DNA of 52,988 bases. It comes from Streptomyces carpinensis (lineage in GTDB: Bacteria; Actinomycetota; Actinomycetes; Streptomycetales; Streptomycetaceae). The notes under the pieces were generated by a model. It saw nothing but the letters and a program-made list of their open reading frames with translations, did not search any database and had not been told where the DNA came from. The position numbers and the translations under genes are program-made. Below, piece after piece: positions 28,109 through 37,206 of the stretch (position 1 is the first letter of the stretch; the number at the start of each line of letters is the position of its first letter). The DNA is taken from contig NZ_MUBM01000021.1 in assembly GCF_002154505.1 (NCBI RefSeq), forward strand, positions 1 through 52,988. The letters run 5' to 3'.

Positions 28109-28357
28109 ATGACGCTTGCTACCACCGTGACGGCCACGGACCGCTACGCCCGCCTCGCGCGCGGCTGCCGGCCCCGTGGCTGCCGCGCGCCCGCACGCCG
28201 GGTGCACGGACGGCGGGTGCGGTACGTCATCGGCGACGAGCCGGGCCAGGTGAACGGCATGCGATGGCAGCGCCCCGGCAGGGGCGCAGGGCTGTGCCCG
28301 AACACGCGGCTCGGCCGCTTCGGCGCGACAGGCCACAGCCGGCTCGCGGCCGCCTGA
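28109..28357 (+). CDS. trpM: TrpM-like small basic protein between trpC and trpB
   Basis: An 82-residue protein, strongly arginine-rich (ARGCRPRGCRAPARRVHGRR at residues 17-36), with three cysteines and no hydrophobic helix. Its place between trpC and trpB matches trpM (once called trpX) of S. coelicolor, a small modulator of tryptophan synthesis and development; that identification rests on position and my memory of the family. The start is uncertain: ATG 28109 follows TAGAGT by 8 nt without a ribosome site, which suggests an internal leaderless promoter. GTG 28127 is possible. It has no recognised domain. Confidence 0.75.
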   Translation: MTLATTVTATDRYARLARGCRPRGCRAPARRVHGRRVRYVIGDEPGQVNGMRWQRPGRGAGLCPNTRLGRFGATGHSRLAAA

Positions 28358-28412
28358 ACAGTCCGGCCCCCACGGCGATTCGTCATCACACCGCTCACCG
28401 TGAGGTTTCCGC

Positions 28413-29696
28413 ATGCCCAGCGAGTTCTTCATCCCCGACCCCGAGGGCCGGGTTCCCAGTGCCGACGGCTACTTCGGCGCCTACGGCGGCAAGTTCATCC
28501 CGGAGGCGCTCGTCGCCGCCGTGGACGAGGTCGCCGTCGAGTACGACAAGGCCAAGGGCGACCCCGAGTTCGCCCGCGAACTCGACGACCTGCTGGTGAA
28601 CTACACCGGCCGGCCCAGCGCCCTGACCGAGGTGCCGCGGTTCGCCGAGCACGCCGGTGGCGCCCGCGTGTTCCTCAAGCGCGAGGACCTCAACCACACC
28701 GGCTCCCACAAGATCAACAACGTTCTCGGCCAGGCCCTGCTCACCAAGCGGATGGGCAAGACCCGGGTGATCGCCGAGACCGGCGCCGGCCAGCACGGTG
28801 TCGCGACCGCCACGGCGTGCGCGCTCTTCGGCCTCGAGTGCACGATCTACATGGGTGAGATCGACACCCAGCGGCAGGCCCTGAACGTGGCCCGCATGCG
28901 CATGCTCGGCGCCGAGGTCGTCGCCGTGAAGTCCGGCAGCCGCACGCTGAAGGACGCCATCAACGAGGCCTTCCGCGACTGGGTCGCCAACGTCGACCAC
29001 ACCCACTACCTGTTCGGCACCGTCGCCGGGCCGCACCCCTTCCCGGCCATGGTCCGCGACTTCCACCGGGTCATCGGCGTCGAGGCCCGCCGCCAGCTCC
29101 TGGAACGCGCCGGACGCCTGCCCGACGCCGCCGTCGCCTGCGTCGGCGGCGGCTCCAACGCCATCGGCCTCTTCCACGCCTTCATCCCGGACGAGGGCGT
29201 ACGCCTGATCGGCTGCGAACCCGCCGGACACGGCGTGGAGACCGGTGAGCACGCGGCCACCCTGACCGCCGGCGAGCCCGGCGTCCTGCACGGCTCCCGC
29301 TCCTACGTCCTCCAGGACGACGAGGGCCAGATCACCGAGCCGTACTCCATCTCGGCGGGCCTGGACTACCCGGGCATCGGCCCCGAGCACTCCTACCTCA
29401 AGGACTCGGGCCGCGGCGAGTACCGCGCGATCACCGACGACGCCGCGATGCAGGCGCTGCGCCTGCTGTCGCGCACCGAGGGCATCATCCCGGCCATCGA
29501 GAGCGCCCACGCGCTGGCCGGCGCCCTGGAGGTCGGGCGGGAGCTCGGCCCGGACGGGCTGATCGTGGTCAACCTCTCCGGCCGCGGCGACAAGGACATG
29601 GACACCGCCGCCCGCTACTTCGGCCTGTACGACACGGACGCCGAGGTGGCCGCCGACGAAGCCGCCACCGCCGAGATCGAGGGGGACGCCAAGTGA
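28413..29696 (+). CDS. trpB: Tryptophan synthase beta subunit
   Basis: Joins indole and serine using PLP. The 427 residues include [14 protein letters not shown] near residue 24, the PLP lysine K100 in HTGSHKINN, and the phosphate loop [10 protein letters not shown] near 248. An acidic alanine-rich tail ends the protein. It is the TrpB1 type that pairs with TrpA, encoded directly downstream with a 4-nt overlap. It lies 55 nt after trpM. Confidence 0.96.
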   Translation: MPSEFFIPDPEGRVPSADGYFGAYGGKFIPEALVAAVDEVAVEYDKAKGDPEFARELDDLLVNYTGRPSALTEVPRFAEHAGGARVFLKREDLNHTGSHKINNVLGQALLTKRMGKTRVIAETGAGQHGVATATACALFGLECTIYMGEIDTQRQALNVARMRMLGAEVVAVKSGSRTLKDAINEAFRDWVANVDHTHYLFGTVAGPHPFPAMVRDFHRVIGVEARRQLLERAGRLPDAAVACVGGGSNAIGLFHAFIPDEGVRLIGCEPAGHGVETGEHAATLTAGEPGVLHGSRSYVLQDDEGQITEPYSISAGLDYPGIGPEHSYLKDSGRGEYRAITDDAAMQALRLLSRTEGIIPAIESAHALAGALEVGRELGPDGLIVVNLSGRGDKDMDTAARYFGLYDTDAEVAADEAATAEIEGDAK

Positions 29697-30529
29697 GCGG
29701 CGCTGCACTGACCGGTGGCAAGGGCCACCTTCTGTCGGACACCCTCGCCGCGGCCAAGGCCGAGGGACGGTCCGCGCTCATCGCCTACCTGCCCGCGGGC
29801 TTCCCGACGGTGGACGGCGGCATCGAGGCGATCAAGGCCGTCTTCGACGGCGGCGCCGACGTCGTCGAGGTCGGGTTGCCGCACAGCGACCCGGTGCTGG
29901 ACGGGCCGGTCATCCAGACCGCCGACGACATCGCCCTGCGCGGCGGTGTCAGGATCGCCGACGTCGTGCGCACGGTCCGCGAGGCCCACGAGGCCACCGG
30001 CAAGCCGGTGCTCGTCATGACGTACTGGAACCCCATCGACCGCTACGGCGTCGAGCGGTTCACGGCCGAGCTCGCCGAGGCGGGCGGCGCGGGGTGCATC
30101 CTGCCGGACCTGCCGGTCCAGGAGTCGGTCCTGTGGCGGGAGCACGCCGACAAGCACGGCCTAGCGACGGTCTTCGTCGTCGCCCCGAGCAGCAAGGACG
30201 AGCGGCTCGCCGAGATCACCGCGGCGGGTTCCGGCTTCGTCTACGCCGCCTCGCTGATGGGCGTCACCGGCACCCGCGAGTCGGTCGGCGCGCAGGCCGA
30301 GGACCTGGTGCGGCGCACCCGCGCCACCGGCACCGACCTGCCCGTCTGCGTCGGCCTCGGCGTCTCCAACAGGGCCCAGGCCGCCGAGGTCGCGCGCTTC
30401 GCCGACGGCGTGATCGTCGGCTCGGCGTTCGTCAAGCGGATGCTGGACGCCCCGGACCGGGTGGCCGGCCTCGCGGCCGTCCGTGAGCTCGCGGGCGAGC
30501 TGGCGAGCGGGGTGCGCGGACAGGCGTAG
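29693..30529 (+). CDS. trpA: Tryptophan synthase alpha subunit
   Basis: Splits indole glycerol phosphate to indole for TrpB. A TIM barrel of 278 residues. The catalytic glutamate is E59 and the aspartate D70 in [14 protein letters not shown]. Further motifs are VLVMTYWNP near 103, LPDLPVQE near 137, and VGLGVSN with VIVGSAFVK for phosphate binding. The GTG start lies in the trpB stop (GTGA), so the two subunits are translationally coupled. The operon ends at the hairpin 30621-30647. Confidence 0.96.
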   Translation: MSGAALTGGKGHLLSDTLAAAKAEGRSALIAYLPAGFPTVDGGIEAIKAVFDGGADVVEVGLPHSDPVLDGPVIQTADDIALRGGVRIADVVRTVREAHEATGKPVLVMTYWNPIDRYGVERFTAELAEAGGAGCILPDLPVQESVLWREHADKHGLATVFVVAPSSKDERLAEITAAGSGFVYAASLMGVTGTRESVGAQAEDLVRRTRATGTDLPVCVGLGVSNRAQAAEVARFADGVIVGSAFVKRMLDAPDRVAGLAAVRELAGELASGVRGQA

Positions 30530-30620
30530 CGCCTGCCGCGACGGGCGGCGGCAGCACACGCGGCGGGCCGCTGGGCCGTCACATCAGAACACGTGGTCAT
30601 CCGAACGGGTGGACCTGCGG

Positions 30621-30647
30621 CCGGGGAGGCGCATTGCGCCTCCCCGG
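30621..30647 (+). terminator. Strong hairpin terminator after trpA
   Basis: CCGGGGAGGCGC-ATT-GCGCCTCCCCGG is a perfect 12-bp stem with a 3-nt loop, followed by TTCGTTCT. It ends the trp operon. It stops only 14 nt before the GTG of the next gene, so if read through it could affect that gene's ribosome site. Confidence 0.8.
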
Positions 30648-30661
30648 TTCGTTCTGGTGGT

Positions 30662-31435
30662 GTGAGCGAGAAGAACCATGACGGAAAGCGCGCCGCCCGT
30701 CAGCGGCTGGCGGTCGAGCGCGAGAAGCAGAAGGCCTCGGAGCGGCGGCGACGCACGCTGATCGTGGCCGTCAGCGTGGTCTGCGTACTGGGCCTGGCGA
30801 CGGTGATCGGCGTGTACGCCGCGAACTCCGGCAAGAAGAAGAGCGCAACTCCGGGCCCGGTCGTGGCCCCGTCCGGGGCGCAGGGCAAGGACAGTCTCGC
30901 GATCCCGGTCGGCAAGGACGGCGCCAGGTCGAGGCTCACGGTGTGGGAGGACTTCCGCTGCCCGGCCTGCCAGGCCTTCGAGGCGGAGTACCGCCCGACG
31001 ATCCACGAGCTGACCGACTCCGGAAAGCTCCGGATCGAGTACCACCTGGTCCGGCTGATCGACGGAAACCTCGGCGGCACCGGCTCGCTGCGCGCGGCCA
31101 ACGCCGCCGCCTGCGCCCAGGACGCCGGGAAGTTCCGGGCCTACCACGACGTGCTGTTCGAGAACCAGCCCAAGGAGACCGACGACGCCTACGCCGGCAA
31201 CGACAAGCTGATCGAGCTGGCCGGCAAGGTGAGCGGCCTGAAGACCCCGGCCTTCACGCAGTGCGTGAACAAGGGCACACACGACGCCTGGGTCGACAAG
31301 TCCCACCAGGCGTTCAAGGCCGGCGGCTTCTCCGGCACGCCGACCGTGCTGCTGAACGGCAAGAACATCGCCGAGGACCGCACGATGACCCCGGCGAAGT
31401 TCAAGCAGATGGTGGAGTCGGCCGCCAAGGGCTGA
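30662..31435 (+). CDS. DsbA-like membrane-anchored thioredoxin-fold protein
   Basis: A 257-residue protein. A basic N-terminal stretch (about 1-30) precedes one hydrophobic helix near 31-52, so the rest is outside the membrane. The thioredoxin-like domain has VWEDFRCPACQAFE with the active cysteines C100 and C103, and the cis-proline motif GFSGTPTVLLNG near 225. It probably makes or reshuffles disulfides in exported proteins. The GTG at 30662 has only weak ribosome pairing. It is followed by lgt, another envelope gene, 85 nt on. Confidence 0.88.
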   Translation: MSEKNHDGKRAARQRLAVEREKQKASERRRRTLIVAVSVVCVLGLATVIGVYAANSGKKKSATPGPVVAPSGAQGKDSLAIPVGKDGARSRLTVWEDFRCPACQAFEAEYRPTIHELTDSGKLRIEYHLVRLIDGNLGGTGSLRAANAAACAQDAGKFRAYHDVLFENQPKETDDAYAGNDKLIELAGKVSGLKTPAFTQCVNKGTHDAWVDKSHQAFKAGGFSGTPTVLLNGKNIAEDRTMTPAKFKQMVESAAKG

Positions 31436-31520
31436 CAGCCGGAGCCGGCCGCCTGTTATGGAGCCGTGTCCGGGCCGCCCCGCGTGGCTGCGCTCCGGCT
31501 GCGGTAGCGTCGACCTTGCC

Positions 31521-32498
31521 ATGGAACTTGCCTACATTCCCAGCCCGTCGCGCGGGGTGCTGTACCTCGGACCGATTCCGCTGCGCGGCTATGCGTTCTG
31601 CATCATCATCGGCGTCTTCGTTGCCGTCTGGCTCGGCAACAGGCGCTGGATCGCCCGCGGCGGGCGGGCCGGCACGGTGGCCGACATCGCCATCTGGGCG
31701 GTGCCGTTCGGCCTGGTCGGCGGCCGGCTCTACCACGTGATCACGGACTACGAGCTGTACTTCAGCGCGGGCCGTGACTGGGTGGACGCCTTCAAGGTGT
31801 GGGAGGGCGGCCTCGGCATCTGGGGCGCGATCACGCTCGGTGCGCTGGGGGCGTGGATCGGCGCCCGGCGCCGGGGCGTCCCGATGCCCGCCTACGCCGA
31901 CGCCGTCGCGCCGGGCATCGCCTTCGCGCAGGCGATCGGCCGCTGGGGCAACTGGTTCAACCAGGAGCTGTACGGGCGCGAGACGCACGTTCCATGGGCG
32001 CTGCACATCACCTCGGCGGCCGACGGCCGCGTACCGGGGTACTACCACCCGACCTTCCTCTACGAGTCCCTGTGGTGCGTCGGCGTGGCCCTGCTGGTCA
32101 TGTGGGCCGACCGCCGCTTCCGGCTGGGCCATGGCCGGGCGTTCGCCCTGTACGTCGCCGCCTACTGCGTGGGCCGTGGCTGGATCGAGTACATGCGCGT
32201 CGACGACGCCCACCACATCCTCGGCCTCCGCCTGAACGACTGGACCGCGATGATCGTGTTCCTGCTCGCGGTGACCTACATCGTGGTGTCGTCGAAGAAG
32301 CGGCCGGGCCGGGAGGCCACGGTCGAGCCGGCCGCGGCGGGCACCGGGGAGGGCACCGAGGCGCCGGCCGCGACGGACACCGACGCGAAGGAAGCCGACG
32401 CGACGGACAAGGCGGCATCGCAGGACGAGGACGCCGACAACCCCGATTCCGAGGGCGCGGACCTGAAGGACGGGGCCGGGTCGGCCAAGAAGGGCTGA
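31521..32498 (+). CDS. lgt: Prolipoprotein diacylglyceryl transferase
   Basis: Transfers diacylglyceryl from phosphatidylglycerol to the lipobox cysteine of prolipoproteins. The 325 residues include about seven membrane helices. VWEGGLGIWG near residue 93 and GRWGNWFNQELYG near 140-152 are the Lgt signatures. After the last helix (about 240-257) a tail of about 65 residues is rich in Glu, Asp, Ala and Thr, as in other actinobacterial Lgt proteins. The ATG at 31521 is preceded by TAGCGT 10 nt upstream rather than a ribosome site. It ends at a strong hairpin. Confidence 0.95.
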   Translation: MELAYIPSPSRGVLYLGPIPLRGYAFCIIIGVFVAVWLGNRRWIARGGRAGTVADIAIWAVPFGLVGGRLYHVITDYELYFSAGRDWVDAFKVWEGGLGIWGAITLGALGAWIGARRRGVPMPAYADAVAPGIAFAQAIGRWGNWFNQELYGRETHVPWALHITSAADGRVPGYYHPTFLYESLWCVGVALLVMWADRRFRLGHGRAFALYVAAYCVGRGWIEYMRVDDAHHILGLRLNDWTAMIVFLLAVTYIVVSSKKRPGREATVEPAAAGTGEGTEAPAATDTDAKEADATDKAASQDEDADNPDSEGADLKDGAGSAKKG

Positions 32499-32516
32499 TG
32501 TACGGTCGTGCGCGCA

Positions 32517-32549
32517 CGAGGGCGCCCCCGGCATCCGGGGGCGCCCTCG
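32517..32549. terminator. Bidirectional hairpin terminator after lgt
   Basis: CGAGGGCGCCCCCGG-CAT-CCGGGGGCGCCCTCG is a perfect 15-bp stem. It lies between convergent genes (lgt and the lyase gene) and should stop transcription from both sides. Confidence 0.85.
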
Positions 32550-32574
32550 TCGCCTGCGGGCGGGCATCGCGCCG

Positions 32575-33441
32575 TCAGCATCTGCGGGCCAGCGCCAGGG
32601 TCCGCCGCGCCGCCGCCACCACCGCCGCGTCGATGAACCGCCCGTCGGCGAGGGCCTGCGCGCCCTGGTCCACGGTGGCCGCCTTGATGATCGTCTCGGC
32701 CTCCTCCAGCTCCCGGTCGGTCGGCAGATAGGCGCGCTCGATGATCGGCAGCTGACGGGGATGGATGGCCGCACGGCCGAGGAAGCCCAGGGCCCGGCCG
32801 TGGGCGCAGGAGGCCGCGAGCCCCTCCAGGTCCCGGATGTCGGGGTGGACGGACTGGGCGGGCGGCGCGAGACCGGCCGCACGCGCGGCGACGACGATCC
32901 GGGCCCGGCACCAGTCGAGGCCCGCGTCCTGCCGTACCCCGAGGTCGGCCCGCAGATCCGCCTCACCGAGCGAGACACCGCGCAGCGCCGGATGCGCGCG
33001 GGCGATGGCGTAGGCGTGCTCGACGGCCAGGGCGTTCTCCAGCAGGGCGTACAGCGGCGGCCCCGAGCCGGCGCAGGCCGGGGCGCCGTCCGCGGCCTCC
33101 GCCTGCTCGGTGCGCTGCGCGATCCGCACCACCTGCCGTGCCGACGTCACCTTCGGCAGCCGCAGCCCGGCCAGGCCCGGCCGGGACGCCACCGCGTCCA
33201 GGTCGGCGTCGGCCAGCGGTCCGTCGACGGCGTTGACGCGCACATGGACCGGGACCGGCGGCGGCTCGGTCAGCAGCTCGGCCGTGGCGGCGCGGGCGTA
33301 CGCCTTGCGGTGCGGGTCGACCGCGTCCTCCAGGTCGATCACCACCACGTCGGCACCCGAGGCCAGGGCCTTGCTGACCACGTGCGGGCGGTCGCCGGGG
33401 GCGTAGAGCCAGGTGAGCGGGAAGGGGGCGGTGGCCGTCAC
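32575..33441 (-). CDS. HpcH/HpaI-type CoA ester lyase (CitE-like)
   Basis: A 288-residue TIM-barrel protein of the CitE/malyl-CoA lyase group. LYAPGDRPHVVSKAL at residues 10-24 and VVIDLEDAVDP near 31-41 are signatures. RVNAVDGP, the glutamate in LLENALAVEHA, and SLGEADLRADLG supply CoA and metal contacts, and GRAAIHPRQL is near the end. It should split a 3-hydroxyacyl-CoA (malyl-, citramalyl- or similar). The GTG overlaps the CoA-transferase stop by 4 nt, which suggests the transferase activates the acid and this enzyme cleaves it. It is the last gene of the operon. Confidence 0.9.
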   Translation of the reverse strand: MTATAPFPLTWLYAPGDRPHVVSKALASGADVVVIDLEDAVDPHRKAYARAATAELLTEPPPVPVHVRVNAVDGPLADADLDAVASRPGLAGLRLPKVTSARQVVRIAQRTEQAEAADGAPACAGSGPPLYALLENALAVEHAYAIARAHPALRGVSLGEADLRADLGVRQDAGLDWCRARIVVAARAAGLAPPAQSVHPDIRDLEGLAASCAHGRALGFLGRAAIHPRQLPIIERAYLPTDRELEEAETIIKAATVDQGAQALADGRFIDAAVVAAARRTLALARRC

Positions 33442-34652
33442 AGCGCGCCCTCCGCGCGCAGCGCGGCCAGCTCCTTCGGGGTGAGGCCCAGCTCGGTGAG
33501 CACCGCGTCCGTGTCCGCGCCGTGCGGGCGGCCCGCCCAGCGGATCGCGCCCGGCGTGGCGGAGAGCCGGAAGAGGACGTTCTGCATGCGCAGGCGGCCC
33601 AGCTCCGGGTCGTGCAGCGTGGCGAAGGTGCCGAGGGCCTGGTACTGCGGATCCGCCACCACGTCCCGGACGTCCTGGATCGGCGCGATGGCCGCCTCGG
33701 CCTTCTCGAAGGCTGCCAGCACCTCGGCGCGGGTGTGCCGGGCGATCCAGCCGCCGACCGCCTCGTCCAGGAGGTCGGCGTGGGCCGCCCGTCCGGTGCC
33801 GGTCGCGAACCACGGCTCGCCGACCAGCTCCGGTCGGCCCACCAGGCGCATCACACGCTCCGCCACCGACTGGGCGGAGGCGGACACGGCGACCCAGGTG
33901 CCGTCGGAGGTCCGGTAGGTGTTGCGCGGGGCGTTGTTCTGGGTGCGGTTGCCGGTGCGGGGCTGGATGTAGCCGAGCTGGTCGTACCAGAGGGGCTGCG
34001 GGCCGAGGGCGGTCAGGATCGGCTCGATGATCGCCATGTCGACGATCTGGCCGGCGCCGGTGCGCTCCCGCGCGGCCAGTGCGGTCATCACCGCGTACGC
34101 CGTGGCCAGGCCCGCGATCGAGTCCGCGAGCCCGAACGGCGGGAGCGTCGGGGGTGCGTCCGGCTCGCCGGTGATCGCGGCGAACCCGCTCAGCGCCTCG
34201 GCCAGGGTGCCGAAGCCGGGCCGGGACGCGTACGGGCCGAACTGCCCGAAGGCGGTGACCCGGGCGAGGACCAGGCGCGGGTTGGCCGCCGACAGTTCCG
34301 GCCAGCCCAGCTCCCACCTCTCCAGGGTGCCGGGACGGAAGTTCTCGACGATCACGTCGGCACCGGCGGCCAGCCGCAGCAGGGTGGTGCGGCCACCGGG
34401 CGTGGACAGGTTCAGGGTGATGGTGCGCTTGTTGCGGCCCAGCAGCTTCCACCACAGGCCGACGCCGTTCTTCGCCGGGCCGTGTCCTCGGGCGGGGTCG
34501 GGCTTGGCGGGGTGCTCGACCTTGATGACCTCGGCGCCGAAGTCGCCGAGCATGGTGGCGGCGATCGGCCCGGCGAAGAGGGTGGCGAGGTCCAGGACGC
34601 GGAGACCGGCGAGGGGCGCGGCGGCCTCCGTCTCGGGGGTGTGCGGCGTCAT
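33438..34652 (-). CDS. Class III CoA-transferase (CaiB/BaiF family)
   Basis: A 404-residue protein. The family moves CoA between organic acids. LRVLDLATLFAGPIAATMLG at residues 17-36 and EVIKVEHP near 42 mark the N-terminus. The catalytic aspartate is likely the one in GAGQIVDMAIIEPI near residue 200. ATG at 34652 overlaps the upstream gene's stop (ATGA), and its own stop overlaps the lyase gene. Its substrate is unknown; a malate- or citramalate-like acid would fit the lyase partner. Confidence 0.92.
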   Translation of the reverse strand: MTPHTPETEAAAPLAGLRVLDLATLFAGPIAATMLGDFGAEVIKVEHPAKPDPARGHGPAKNGVGLWWKLLGRNKRTITLNLSTPGGRTTLLRLAAGADVIVENFRPGTLERWELGWPELSAANPRLVLARVTAFGQFGPYASRPGFGTLAEALSGFAAITGEPDAPPTLPPFGLADSIAGLATAYAVMTALAARERTGAGQIVDMAIIEPILTALGPQPLWYDQLGYIQPRTGNRTQNNAPRNTYRTSDGTWVAVSASAQSVAERVMRLVGRPELVGEPWFATGTGRAAHADLLDEAVGGWIARHTRAEVLAAFEKAEAAIAPIQDVRDVVADPQYQALGTFATLHDPELGRLRMQNVLFRLSATPGAIRWAGRPHGADTDAVLTELGLTPKELAALRAEGAL

Positions 34653-36019
34653 GGGCGGGACGCCTCCAGATGGGTGAGGTGGGCCAGGGTGTCGAAGCCG
34701 GTGCCGTGGAACTCCCCGACCGACGTGGCCAGCCGGTTCTTGAGCGGGGCCGTCCAGCGCTCGGGCAGCGCGGTGGGGGAGCCGGCGAGGAGAGCGGCGA
34801 TGGACCCGGCCGTGGCGCCGTTGGAATCGGTGTCCCAGCCGCCGGAGACCGCCCGGCAGACGGCGCCCGGGAAGTCGCCGTCCGCGTGGGTGAGGGCGGC
34901 GGCGATCAGGGCGGTGTTGGGCACGGCGTGGACCCAGTGGTAGGTGGCGGCGTGGGCGGCGTGCAGCGCGTCCACGACCGTGTCGAAGTCCTCGTGGGAC
35001 CGCGCCAGCCGGATGGCGTGCCGGACCGCCCGGGCGAGCCGGGAACCGGGCGGCACGACGGTCAGGCCGGTGGCCAGGCAGGCGTGCACGTCGTGGGTGC
35101 CGGTGGCCGCGGTGGCGACGGCGGCGGCGGTGAACATCGCCGCGTAGACGCCGTTCGCGGTGTGGGTGAGGGTGGCGTCGCGGTGTGCCTGCGCGGCGGC
35201 GGCGGCCGGGTCGCCCGGGTTGGTCCAGCCGTGCACGTCGGCGCGGATCAGGGCGCCGATCCACTCGCGGAAGGGGTTGCGGTGGCGGGCGGTGCGCGGG
35301 GGTTCGATACCGAGGAGGAGGTTGCGGTAGGCGACGCGTTCGGCGGTGAAGGTGCGTCCGGCGGAGAGTTCGTCCAGCCAGAGCCGGGCCACGTCGGTGG
35401 TGGTGAAGGCCCTGCCGTGACGTTGCAGCAGGAGCAGGTTGATCAGCGGGTAGTCGAGGTCGTCGTCCTCGGGCATGCCGTCGATGTTCTCGGCGAGGCA
35501 GGTGGCCGCGGAGCGGCGGTTCCAGGGGTACTGCGCCGCCAGGTCCTCGGGGACGCCGCGGGCGGTGAACCACGTGTTCAGGGGCCAGTTGCCGGTGACG
35601 CGGGCGAGTTGGCGGATGCCTTCGAGGGGGAGCTTCTCCACGGGTTTGCCGAGCAGGCAGCCCGCGGCCCGGCCGAGCCAGGCGGCCTCGAAGCGGGCCG
35701 GGCCGGTCGCCGTGGGGTGGTCCCGGCCGGCCGGTGCCGGCCAGTTCGGGCACAGCGCCCTGATCGCGGCCAGATCCGTCGGTTCCGCGTCCGCCAGCCG
35801 GCTCGGCAGCTCGGCCAGTTCGTCCAGGAGGTCCTCCGCGAGCAGGCGCAGGTAGCGTGAGGCGGGCTCCGGGGAGGCGCCCGCGCGGGCCGGGGCCTCG
35901 GGCCCGCCCGCGGCCCGCCACCGTGCCGCGATCGCCGACGGTTCGCGGCCGTCCTGCAGCGCCTGGCGCAGCTCGTGACCCAGCAGGTCCTCCGGCTGGA
36001 CCCAGGTCAGTCGGAGCAT
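34649..36019 (-). CDS. ADP-ribosylglycohydrolase-fold protein D
   Basis: A 456-residue protein, longer than the family's usual 300-350. About 110 extra N-terminal residues include a helical region (YLRLLAEDLLDELAELPSRL). The DraG/ARH domain then begins with AWLGRAAGCLLGKPVEKLP. The first metal motif is DDDLDY in place of the usual TDDT, and the second is GGWDTDSNGATAGSIAALLA, with D-x-D intact. GGAGGT lies just upstream of the ATG at 36019. It overlaps gene C by 13 nt and the CoA-transferase gene by 4. The substrate is unknown; the atypical first motif may mean a changed one. Confidence 0.88.
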   Translation of the reverse strand: MLRLTWVQPEDLLGHELRQALQDGREPSAIAARWRAAGGPEAPARAGASPEPASRYLRLLAEDLLDELAELPSRLADAEPTDLAAIRALCPNWPAPAGRDHPTATGPARFEAAWLGRAAGCLLGKPVEKLPLEGIRQLARVTGNWPLNTWFTARGVPEDLAAQYPWNRRSAATCLAENIDGMPEDDDLDYPLINLLLLQRHGRAFTTTDVARLWLDELSAGRTFTAERVAYRNLLLGIEPPRTARHRNPFREWIGALIRADVHGWTNPGDPAAAAAQAHRDATLTHTANGVYAAMFTAAAVATAATGTHDVHACLATGLTVVPPGSRLARAVRHAIRLARSHEDFDTVVDALHAAHAATYHWVHAVPNTALIAAALTHADGDFPGAVCRAVSGGWDTDSNGATAGSIAALLAGSPTALPERWTAPLKNRLATSVGEFHGTGFDTLAHLTHLEASRP

Positions 36020-37206
36020 CCCGGACCTCCCATCCGGGCGAACGCCCGCTCGTGGGCGCGCCGCCGTCGTACGTCCCTGTCGAAGATCTCCCGAGTCACC
36101 GCGGTCAGCGTGCGCGCCGGCTCCCACAGGTCCAGCCGGCTGGCCTCCGCCACCGTCTTCGCCCAGTCCTCCGGGACCGGCGAGCCCAGTGCTCCCGCCA
36201 GCGCCCCAGCCATCGTCGCGATGGAGTCGCAGTCGCGGCCGTAGTTCACCGCACCGAGGACGGCCTGGCGGAAGTCGCCGCGCGCCACCGTCAACATGCC
36301 CAGCGCCACGGGCAGTTCCTCGATGGCGTGCAGCCGGGACGGCCGGCGGGCGCCGAGCGAGGGGCTGCGGTAGTCCGGCCCCACGGTGTCGTACGGCGCG
36401 ACCGCCGCCCGCAGCGGGCCCAGCGCCGACTCGAAGTCCGTGTGACGGGCGGCGACTTCGCACACCGTCTCGATGGCCGCCCGGGTGCCGTCCTTCGCCA
36501 GCGACAGACACGCCGTCACCACCGAGTCCGGCGTCGCCCCGGGCGTGCACGCCGCCGCCACCCCGGCGGCGAGGACACCCGCCGCCTCCCGCCCGTACGA
36601 GGACTGGTGGGCGCCCGCGACGTCCAGGGCCTCGGCGTACGCGGCGGCCGGGTCGGCGGCGTTGACCAGGCCGACCGGCGCCATGTACATCGCGGCACCG
36701 CAGTTGACGATGTTTCCGACCCCTGCCTCGCGCGGGTCCACATGGCCGTAGTGCAGCCGCGCCACCAGCCACTTCTCCGCCAGGAACACCCGGTGCAGAG
36801 GCAGCGCCTCCGCCTCGAGCTCCGGGATCCAGCGCGGGTTCGTCATCAGGTCGGGGACCAGGTGGTCGGCGACGGCGTACGCGTCGAGGTGGTCTCGGAC
36901 GCGGGCGTACACGCGCACCAGCGCGTGCGTCATCAGGGTGTCGTCGGTGACGTGGCCGTCCCCCTTGTGGTACGGCGCGACGGGACGGGCGGTGCGCCAG
37001 TCCTCGCCGTGCCAGGGGCCGACGACGCCGTGGATCCGGCCGCCGTGGCGCTGGAGGATCTGGTCGGGGGAGTAGCCCTCGACGGGGCCGCCGAGGGCGT
37101 CGCCGACCGCGGCTCCGACGAGCGCCCCGGCGATCCGCTCGTCCAGACGCGCATCGCGGCCACCTCCGCGGGTTTCTTCTCCTGTGGGCGTCATGCCCCG
37201 AATCAT
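36007..37206 (-). CDS. ADP-ribosylglycohydrolase-fold protein C
   Basis: A 399-residue protein. RIAGALVGAAVGDALGGPVEG near residue 25 starts the domain. The metal motifs are TDDTLMTHALV near 90 and GRDCDSIATMAGALAGALG near 320, both with the expected aspartates, so this copy looks catalytically competent. The family removes ADP-ribose from proteins or hydrolyses related glycosidic bonds. I chose ATG 37206 (MIRGMTPTGEE) because it overlaps the stop of gene B (ATGA); ATG 37194 is an alternative. Confidence 0.9.
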   Translation of the reverse strand: MIRGMTPTGEETRGGGRDARLDERIAGALVGAAVGDALGGPVEGYSPDQILQRHGGRIHGVVGPWHGEDWRTARPVAPYHKGDGHVTDDTLMTHALVRVYARVRDHLDAYAVADHLVPDLMTNPRWIPELEAEALPLHRVFLAEKWLVARLHYGHVDPREAGVGNIVNCGAAMYMAPVGLVNAADPAAAYAEALDVAGAHQSSYGREAAGVLAAGVAAACTPGATPDSVVTACLSLAKDGTRAAIETVCEVAARHTDFESALGPLRAAVAPYDTVGPDYRSPSLGARRPSRLHAIEELPVALGMLTVARGDFRQAVLGAVNYGRDCDSIATMAGALAGALGSPVPEDWAKTVAEASRLDLWEPARTLTAVTREIFDRDVRRRRAHERAFARMGGPGCSD

